Notes under the pieces: model-generated
What the model was told of the DNA's origin: nothing
Database searches by the model: none
The model's input: the letters and a program-made list of their open reading frames with translations, nothing else
Source of the DNA: Xenopus tropicalis
Taxonomy: Eukaryota > Chordata > Amphibia > Anura > Pipidae
Direction of reading: 5' to 3'
NCBI RefSeq assembly: GCF_000004195.4
Contig: NC_030677.2
Coordinates: 173,464,019-173,528,018, forward strand
DNA: 64,000 nucleotides
Part shown: piece after piece, positions 13,201 to 23,500 of the stretch
How positions within the stretch are numbered: position 1 is the first letter of the stretch
Layout: each line of letters opens with the position of its first letter
Program-made: the position numbers and the translations under genes

Positions 13201-14533
13201 GCACCTTTTAAGTTTTAACGCTACGAAAAAGGCGCAACTTTTCGCGCAAGTTTTAACGCTACGAAAAAATCGCCAGATTTTGCACAACTTTCAGAATGGC
13301 TACGAAAAACTCGAGTTTTTTTGCGCAAATCGTATTGGTAACGAAAAAGTCGCGACAATTTCCGAAAAGTCGTAAAGACGCCGAAAAAATCGTAAAAAAT
13401 ACGAAAAAGTCGCAAAATGTTCGTTTTCAAATCGGAATTTTTCCAATTCGGTTCTGATTCGTGTCTTAGTAAATGTGCCCCTAAGTGTTTTTATACAGGT
13501 GATGTATCTTCATGGTGAGCTCGAATAATTCAATAATAACTTACTTCTCCTTTAATATTAATCCATGTAGAAGTGTAAAATAGACTAAGCAGCTAAAATG
13601 CCAGCATACTGAGGAATTAAACAGCAACTCCATGATATCTTATGAATTTAATATTTTCCCAATTATGACAAAGGTTCCTTCTAGAAAAGTCACAGCTCCA
13701 TTGCTAAATTTAGAAACAGGACAACAATAACTCGAAAGATAATTTGTTGGCTCAAAAAGTACTGTCTTACAGCAATACAGGTTGACATAATTAACAATTT
13801 TTGTTATTTATTACAATAACCACTTATAAGGATACATTCAAACTTACTTATAGGGCAAGCAACCAAAATGTTTAGTATTTGCATAGCCTCAAATGTATTT
13901 GCTATTGTTTATTATAGCTTATTTCTTTATTTTCACTTAAACCACTTACATCTATTGCATACACAAAATTTGTCCCATTCCCCAAATTCAGCATGCACAG
14001 CAACATCAAAAGACTTTTCTTGCTAAATAATCTGTTGTCTGTATTCCCTTGAGCAAAATAAACAGAAGGTGGTGGTGGTGTTTCAAATTTATTATATGAG
14101 CACAGTAAAACCTGCTAATAAAATGTAGACAGTCAGTTACAGCAGTAAATCAGGAAAATATCACAAGCCTTACCTTTCTCGGTGTAGCAAGACTGCAGTT
14201 GGTGGAACACTAAGACTTGTAGTCTGAATTAATTCTTTTGTCTTGAACTTCCAAAACTTTATTAATTTGTCACTTCCAGCTGTGATAGTAACCTGGTTTA
14301 AACCATCGACAACCACACCCCTTATAGGGCCACCATGTGCTGAAACCAATTTAGAATAAAGATTGTTATCAGAACTCATTCAAAACATCTTGTATGTATC
14401 AACTGTTTCACAAGCAGATGTGTCTTCCTACAGTTTTATATTCAGCCATTCCTTTCCTATGTAATTAGTTATAACCCCTTGGTTGCTGTTCATGCTCCCT
14501 ATTGAGTTATTCCTATAATTCTAAAGCCTAAGG

Positions 14534-14566
<33 letters not shown>

Positions 14567-17500
14567 TACACCTTGCTGTGCTTTATGTACTGAACTTACT
14601 GTACCAGTTCAATCAAGATATGCAGCAGCCCTAAGCAGTAATTATCTATGCCTTCACAAGTTGTTCCCACATCTCCTTAACTTCTGATAATATTAAACCA
14701 TCTCTTGAGTATCTGTAACACTGATGGGTGCTAGGGTGTAGCATTTCTAGCCTAATTCTGTTTTGAGCCCTTTCCATTTCAGAACCCACTTACTCAGTTT
14801 TGCTAACATAATGAAAACACAATATTTTAATTCTTTGCCTCTAAGGAAACAAATTATCTAGGGTTTCAATAATGTGATTGTACATGATTATATTTCATAT
14901 TTACCTTTTTCCTTCCCATAATGTCCCCTGTGAATCCCAGACTGAATGTTGTAAACATCAACACTCCCATTTGAGAGGCCAATCACAGTAAAATTACCAC
15001 AGCTTGTAATGTCAGAGGCCTGTGGGGGTAAACCAAACAAACAAAAAAAAAAGCCAAAAGCATTTATAATCTGCAGTTGGTAACAAAGGTCCTGGGAAGC
15101 ATTGCATATGTGCAGTGGGAGGGAAAGATGTATGGTGCATAGCACAGTTTACTGCTTTTATGTCTATATGGGGAAACCCTGGTATTCAGCTCTCTTAAAT
15201 GCCCTTAAATGGCTCTCAGGGTATCCCCACTACTACTGGTATGTGGAAAACTCTCCAGTGGGAACATCTTATGTTGGCCCATTTGGTATACATTCAAAGG
15301 GTACACCAGATACTTTTGACCGGGTTTGGCAATGCTTGCTGGACTTTCAAAGCCATTTTACCAATGTATATCGTGGCTATGTGTGCTTTCTGTAATTATA
15401 CTCAGGACCGTATGTGTAAGAAGGCACTGTACCTTGACTACCCACCTATTTTTTTTTTTTTTACATGTATATTTATTATTTTTTGTTATTGTTTTGTATT
15501 GAAAGCAATAAACAAAGATTATTAAAAAAAGCCCAGCTTAAAGTTTAGTTTTAGATAGATAACAATTTCAAAGAACTTTAGTTATTTTAAGAATAATGAA
15601 AGTCAAGTAAATTTAATGAAAATTAAAACTAAAATGATTAGGTATGCAGTAAACATACAATAGGTAAAACAATTCTTTGGAATAGATTATATATATATAT
15701 ATACTTACAGTTGCATAAATCTCAAGTGTTTTGCTATTCTTTAGATCTGGAGGTTTCAGCTTGTGAGCTCCCATAGTACATTTAACATAGTTCCAAGTTG
15801 TACAGGAAAGAGATTGCTGATGACAAGCAACAATCCCATCCCAGTCACTTTGCCGCGCCTCCTCTACGAAACAATGTGCATGTAAATAAATTTACATTTC
15901 AGCAGCAAAAGCAGTCCCACTACAGTATATGAACACAAGAGAGTGTGGTACTAGCTAGTACGCTAAAGCACCCACTTACTAGCAATACTACACAATCTGT
16001 TTAGCAGGTATATTATGCCATTAAACTGCACAATTACTGGCCATAAAAAGGGTGCAATGTGCTCCAACTGCAGCAAGTTCTTATTTAAATTTAAATTGTT
16101 AATTAAGCTTGCCTATTTTAAAGTTAGCTTGGTTAGGTTAGACTTGTGAGGTTTAAGTAACATCACGCCCAAAAAAACACAAAGGGATGTGACAATGGCA
16201 CTAGGGAGCAGCAACGCCACAGAGAGGCAATTCTGAACAATCCACTATAGGCAGAATAAATGAGTAAAGCTCTGACTGGAAGTTATGGGCCCCTAAATGG
16301 TGAAAACCTTTGCACGATTAATAAATGAGCCCTTAGCATCACTTAAGTTTTTAATGCAGGCAGCCAAACATAACAGACCTAAATATTAGCTCATTTACCA
16401 CTCCTAACTGGATTAAAATACATCACCTGATAATCTGCACCTATTTTCTATAGCTAACATTATTTTTTATTTTATTACTACTGTATTAGGGCTAAAACTC
16501 CATGCTGGCTTTTGTTGGATGGTGTCGGATTGACAGAATGCATCCTACAAGTTGCATAAATTAAAAAAAATTAATGGGACTGATAGAAAAATCTGATGTA
16601 TAAACTATACTATACATAGAAGGAAATGCTACAAGATGCATCTTTATCAGACCAAATCAAATTTGATGGCGTCTGAAAGACTTTTTTTTTTTTAAATACA
16701 TTGACTATCTGATGTAGATGCAGGAACAAAACAAACCATCTGACTTAATCTGAACTGACTTTTCACTACAACACATGGAGATCAGATTTTATAGAATCCT
16801 ACAAAATCTTATGCTGTTCCGTGGTTGCATGACAAGATTAGATAAAATCTGACCCACAAATTCTGATCAAAAGCTCCCGCAGAGTTTAGCCTTTACTATG
16901 TGTTACATTCAGAACACCTCTCTATCATTTAAATAACGAATAAGGAAGAAAAAAAATCATCAACAGATTACATACCTGATGCAAAGAGAGTAATAGGAGG
17001 AAGCCTTAAGGATAAACAGCGAAGACCAACCTTCTTGGATTTGGCTTTATCTACAGAACCTATTAAAATAAACTAAGAATTAGAAATGTGTATTAAATAT
17101 GCAGCCCTACATTTTATATTGAAATGCATTAGAAGACAGCACACGAATTTCCAAGTGATACCAGCCTAGACATGCATGGTGCAACTGCAGGATGGGTGAT
17201 TATCATTCAAGTGATTACCCAGTGTACCAGTGCCCTAAAGCACAGCAAACAGACAGATATGGGTATGACTTACCGTGTCCTAAGCTCTTACTGTATCTAT
17301 CATGAACAGTGGAGAAAGACTGTAGAGTTCCATCTTGACCTATAAAATAAAAGAGGACACTAGACTGAAATTGCTAATTAATGAGATTATTAGTAGTGTA
17401 GCCTAAAAAAAGTTCACATCTTTTTTTAGTCATGTAAAAATGCTAGACTGATAAAAATCATGTGTGGTAAATAAGGCAATTCGATGACCTGTCTCTGCAC

Positions 17501-20500
17501 ACGAAACCTTTACTCGATTCTATGAAAATATTTACCAGCACTAAGGATCTGCTTTCCATCAGCTCCATGATGTCTGATGAATGTTGGTGGAGCACTGTGA
17601 CCCATCCGGAACCTCAACAAACGTCCCTGGCCTCCAGGCCCATCAAATATCCACACCTGTTTTGCAGAAGCAAATATCAAACCCCTAAATTAAAAGATTC
17701 AGTATTCACAATTTCTCTTATTTTATGTAATATCAAATGATACACTGAATTTCATTCTATGATATTTTAAGAGCTGAATCTCTAAATTGATTTTATGTTA
17801 GAAAATAAAATAAGTTAAAGGGGTACATTCTAGTCAAACACCTGATCTCAATTTAATTGAGAATCTGTGGCACGAGTATCACCTGACTAACCAGAAAAAC
17901 CTGGAGCAAAATTGGTGCATGTGTTCCACCTGTGTTTAAGTGTTTACCTGTGCCACAATGAGTATAGCCTGATAGGGAATACATGCCTGCATTTTCCATA
18001 AAAATCATGACAGTATCCCTTTAAGTGTGGAGATAAATTAATTTTTTAATGCTTAAGGTAAAATCAGTGGCATGTTAGAAAAAAGAAAAAGATAGCATCT
18101 CAGTCCATTGCAATAACAATACACATACACAGCCCTTGATTACTAAACAAGAAACCTTGTAGTTACCCGTATAGCATTATCAGCTGCATTGGTAATAAGT
18201 AGTGGTTCTCCGTGCACAAATGTGAGGCCAGCAATAGCTGTTGAATGTGCTTCTCGCATCTGATTCATCAACTTTTTTTCCTCCAGATCCCACAAACCTA
18301 TGTGCCCTAAAGGGCTACCCGCTGCTAATATTGGATGGCCATCTGCAAGAAACCAAGAAAAGGGATACCGGTAAAATACTAATATAGTTTCAAATTGTTC
18401 TTGCATAAATTAGAAAAAATACACTCACCTGTGCGGAAAGATAATGAAGTGATTGGACCCCAGTCTTGTTGAAATGTCATTAATGTTTCATCAAACTTGA
18501 TGTTATGTATAATAATTTTGCCACAGGTCAATCCAATCGCAACCACATCCACTGCTGGTGCCTACCATCACATAAAAACAAAGTCTGGAAATTAAATAAT
18601 AAACTTATAGACTAAAGATTTAACTGGTTGCAAACAACTTGGGACAACTTGGTTCCAGAGTTTTTGGGTTCAATTTCTGATTTCTGCTGTGAGGTCTAAC
18701 ATTTGGTACTCAACTCCCAACAAGGTAATGGATATATGAGAACAGCAAATATGCATTCTGCCCAAACCTGACCCTAACAGACCTACATGTGGGAGTACAT
18801 CTAGCTGTCACTCCAAATGACTGGATCAGCCTGGTATCACCCACCTTAAAGTGCATATGAAAGGACAAAAATACTAGGACAGAGGCAGAGGTCAGCCTAT
18901 ATATTGGAAAGAGAGGAGTCAAAAGATTTCTTATGACTTGCTTCCAAGGCTAAAGGAAGACAACAGCCCTAGCAGGAGGGGCCCTTACAATAACAAAAAC
19001 ATCTGTATGGGGAAGATAATCCATAACAATTTTTTTCCCCTACTTGTTTGTTTTCATGTGCTTTCCTTCTCTTTTTACTGCCATGTCCACTTGTGTTTTC
19101 CTGCGATTTGAGGAATTAAAATGCACAGAATATCGACCAATCATTTACCATTTTGGCCAGTAGTATTTGACTTGTGGTATGCTGGAACAAATAAACACCC
19201 ATTCTCAAAACAGAAGAGTGAATTTGCATATCCAAAAGTAGAAGTGGCTTTTCGGATGGGCTGATAGTTTAGCTCCGAATCAAACCTTGAGAAAGTTGGG
19301 TGGGTTAAAATGCAGGGGAACACGACACAATGGTGGGGTAACTATCCATTCCACACATTTAACCTCCTTACAAGAAACTAACAGGAGGCAAGGCCTAGTA
19401 ACTTTGGAGGCATGACCAGCATAGCCACAGTAAGAACAGCTCTGCAGATACTAATACAGACATCAGTGTCCGTAAAGATATTTTAGACAAACATGTAAGC
19501 ATATAGTTAATCCTAAATTTCAATTTCAAAGTATACCGTAACAAGAACCTTGCTCTAGCTACAGTAGTTAATTCAAATGTTTAATGGACTATATAATGGG
19601 ATATGTGTCTGTAACTTATTAATAGTGTTACTGAGAAATAGCTATTGATATCTGTATCTATCAATATATTATCTTTCTGTCTGCAATCAACATATGTGAT
19701 AGGTAAATCAATTACATAGGGTCTGGCTGAGACATGAGCACTTTTAACGTTACTGTACCACGTTTGCTCTTTGATTTAGATCTCCTATAACATTAATGCC
19801 ATTCATACTCTTAATGAATTTCACTCACAATCATTTGACAATATTGTGTATTAGAAACAAATGCACTCAAAAATATGTTTACCTGCTGAAGGACTGTCAC
19901 TCCAGAGCCCCATCCTTGGAATGTATACAAAAGCTTGCTGAAAATAAAACAGAGGAATCGCATTTTAAATGAATTACCAAATCGATTATGATAAAATTAT
20001 AACTGTACTTTAAATCATGGTTCCATTCTCAAAATATCAGCGTTATATTTTGTGTTATTAGTGCTTTAGCTGCAACATAAACTACAGCTTGTGTTAAAAA
20101 TGCATTCTGCCTATAATACACATTTGTTGCTTAAGTCTCATAAGCAGGCGTTAAATATACAAGACATTAACTTGGAGTGTTAACTTGATTAACTGCCTTC
20201 TCCACTTCTACAAATACTCTAAAAAGCCAAGAAAATAATTGTTTTCAGTTTAAATATCCTGCATATATCAATGCAAAAAAACCAATATGCATTTCTTTAC
20301 TAAAACAATAAATAAAGCATGTCCACCCAAAGGCCTAATTCAATTATCCACATCAAAACAGATGTGTCCTGGTAAAAATACTCACTTTATTTATAGTAAA
20401 AAGTAAAAGCCTGTTGTAATTCTCAACACAGAGATAACAGTTATTCAGCAAGTAGTTCTGCTCTTCAGTGCAATTACAACTTACTTGGATTTGATGTTCC

Positions 20501-23500
20501 ACAGCTGAAGGCTCCCTTGTTGACTGCCAAGCAGAATTTTATTCAGGTAGGTGCTCGGATGCATTATGGCAGAGATGGCAAAGTTGGTCTTGTCAAAGGT
20601 TAGCTGCAAATATTCCTCTGCAGGCACAAAAAATCCCATTCACAAAAATGTATAGAGACCATTACCTGATGTAGTTTTGAATTTAGCTTTTCAGCTTAAT
20701 AACTAATAGAAAAAAAAAAATTTTAACGTGCCCTCACTAAACTCAGAGAACCTTTATTCTCCACTCTCCCTTTCCTCTCAGGATGTAATTGCTGATCCTG
20801 TTATGGTTCATTCACTATTCATTTTGTCTACAAAGCTAATCCCTTACTGGGCAGGAATGAGAATTCCACTTTTGATTTCAATACCTTAGAACTAACTGGA
20901 AAGAATAATCTTTACATATTTATTGCAACAACTAACTAAAACTTAACTAACGAAGTAGGTCATGGAAGCCCATGTGACAACTGTAAAACCCTGGATCATT
21001 ACAGCTGCTAAAACTTTAGGTTGGTGCAGTATGTTCAGTATACAGAATATGACATTTCTAGCTATATTCATTTTTAGGGTTTAGTTCTCCTTTAAAAAGA
21101 GAAATTATAATCAAAAAGGTCCACTTATTTTAAATTAAGTCACAGGGTTTCTATACAACTTCCTATGAACAGTTCTAGCAATTTATTTTAATCTGCCTCC
21201 TTAAGATGGAGAGGGGTTTTGTACTGTAAGATACCACCAAATGTTGCAAAAAATCTTATCTTACCTTCAGACTTGATGTCCCAGATCATGAGAACATTGC
21301 TGGTGTCAACAGAGATCACATGATCCCCAAATGGTTGCACTAGATGAATTTCAGCTTCATGGCCTTGGTAGGTATGAACTACCTAAACACAGCAATAAAT
21401 GTTAGTAAGTACCAGTTTTACAAATATATTGGTGAGTACCAACCATCCTGAAAATCTTGATCTGTGTGTATACTTTTTGTAACACTCAGAGCACTCCATT
21501 GGATGTAGACCATAAAGCCAAACACTCTGAAGTGTAGCTGGACATTTAATTGCTAGAATAACATGACTGACAGGGATGTCAATCCTGCCTTCTGAAGTTC
21601 AAAAGCTGGAGAGTTGTAAGCTTAACATGCTGACTTATATCCACCAGATATTGCTGACTTCATTCCACTAGATACTGTACTTCATAACATGGATGAATGC
21701 AAACCTTCAAAGATCTTGCAAGCTGAACATAATATTGCTGCTATAAAGTAATACTAAACTTTAATTGCATTAGGAAAACAAAAATGTAAAAATTTATACT
21801 GATGACATAACAGAATTATAAAAACTACAGTAAAAATATATATCTATGCAGACCTCTTTGTTTCTTGCAAATGCTTTGAGAAGGTTACTGTGTGCTGCAA
21901 ATACCAACATTCTGTCTGCAGCAAGGCAGCTGATTGGTTCTGGAAGAGCATTGCCTGCAAACACAAAAACAGATGAACGTTAAGGAGGAATATGTACAGC
22001 CTAATCTCACCCCCCAGGTTAAATACAAAACAATATACTTTAGTAGTGCAATTTACTCCTGTGATCTTCTAAATAAACTATTTCTAATGGTTTTCAAGAC
22101 TTTTGGTCTCTGAAACAGTAGCTTCTCAAGACTTTAAAGTACATTGCTTAAGCCTTTATATGTAGGCAACATATTATTTAGCTTAGAGACTTTTAGCTAA
22201 TGGGTGTTGTAAAAATAAATAGTTGTTGTTATAAGGGCCAGGTGGTGATATACCCCATGGTCCCCAGCTTTTTGCATGACAATGGTAAAAGCAACTTACA
22301 GGTATGGGATCCCTTATCTGGAAACCCATTATTCAGAAAGCTCCAAATTATAGGAAGGCCATCTCCCATAGATCCCATTTTAATCAAATGATTCCAGTTT
22401 TTAAAAATGATTTCCTTTTTTGACGTAATAATAAAACAGTACCTTGTACTTGATCCCAACTAAGATATAATTAATCCTTACTGGATGCAGAACAATCCTA
22501 TTGCATTTAATTAATAAAAATGATTAGTAGACAAAGTATGGCGATCCAAACTACAGAAAGATCCCTTATCCAGAAAAGCCCAGGTCCCGAGCATTTTGGA
22601 TAACAGGTCTCATACCTGTACAAAATTGACTTAGCTGTAGTGCCTTATTTATGCAAGCAGTCTGTGAATAAATGAGTGACAACCCTTACAAAGAACTTAA
22701 ATGACATCTAAACAATATACAGCATGAACTGCATTTGCAAGGTATCCAAGGAATGACATCCTACTGATGGAAGTTTTCTAGATATTCAAGCAAATATATC
22801 CTACATATCATACAATATATATTATATAAAATATCATACATATTATATCCTACATACATAACAGAATATAAAGCACACAATTGCCGAACAGGTATTGATG
22901 AGCTTTTGCACAGAATATTGTACAAACTATTATACTTACTCACTGCAACTTGCCCAAGTTTGTTTACCTGAAAAGAAAAAAAAGCTGTTAGTGTGAACCT
23001 GTATGGTTGTATTACAAACAGTTTATTAAAGGAGAAGGAAAGGCAAAGTCACTTGGGGGTGCCAAAATGTTAGGCATTTTGTTCAGAGAAAACAGCACCA
23101 TCCCGGGGTACCTGTAGCGCAGCGCTTCCTCCTTCCTTTTACATAAAATGCCAGCGGTTGAAAAGCCGACTTCTCTGTTAAAGTTCCACTATTCACTCTA
23201 CTGCGCATGCGTGCGCAGTGATATAGGAAGGAGGAAGTGCTACAGGTACCCCGGGCTGGTGCAGTTCTCTCAGAACAGGCGCACCAGCGCGGGGTAAAAG
23301 GTAAGCAATTTAAGTCACTTGGGGGTGCATAACATTTTGGCACCCCCAAGTGACTTTGCCTTTCCTTCTCCTTTAAGGCTCAAGCCTTTAAATACAAGAA
23401 ACACCTGAGGAAACTGAAGAAAAATAATGGGAGGGCAAACAATACAGAAGTATCCCAATTATTATCCTCCATTTAAAAAACTGAATAACCAAAACTAAAA

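Noticed and set aside
15102..15525. Possible cellular exon in WDR36 intron 12
   Set aside because: Opposite strand to WDR36, ends in a T-rich tract and A-rich tail, and resembles a LINE 3' end.
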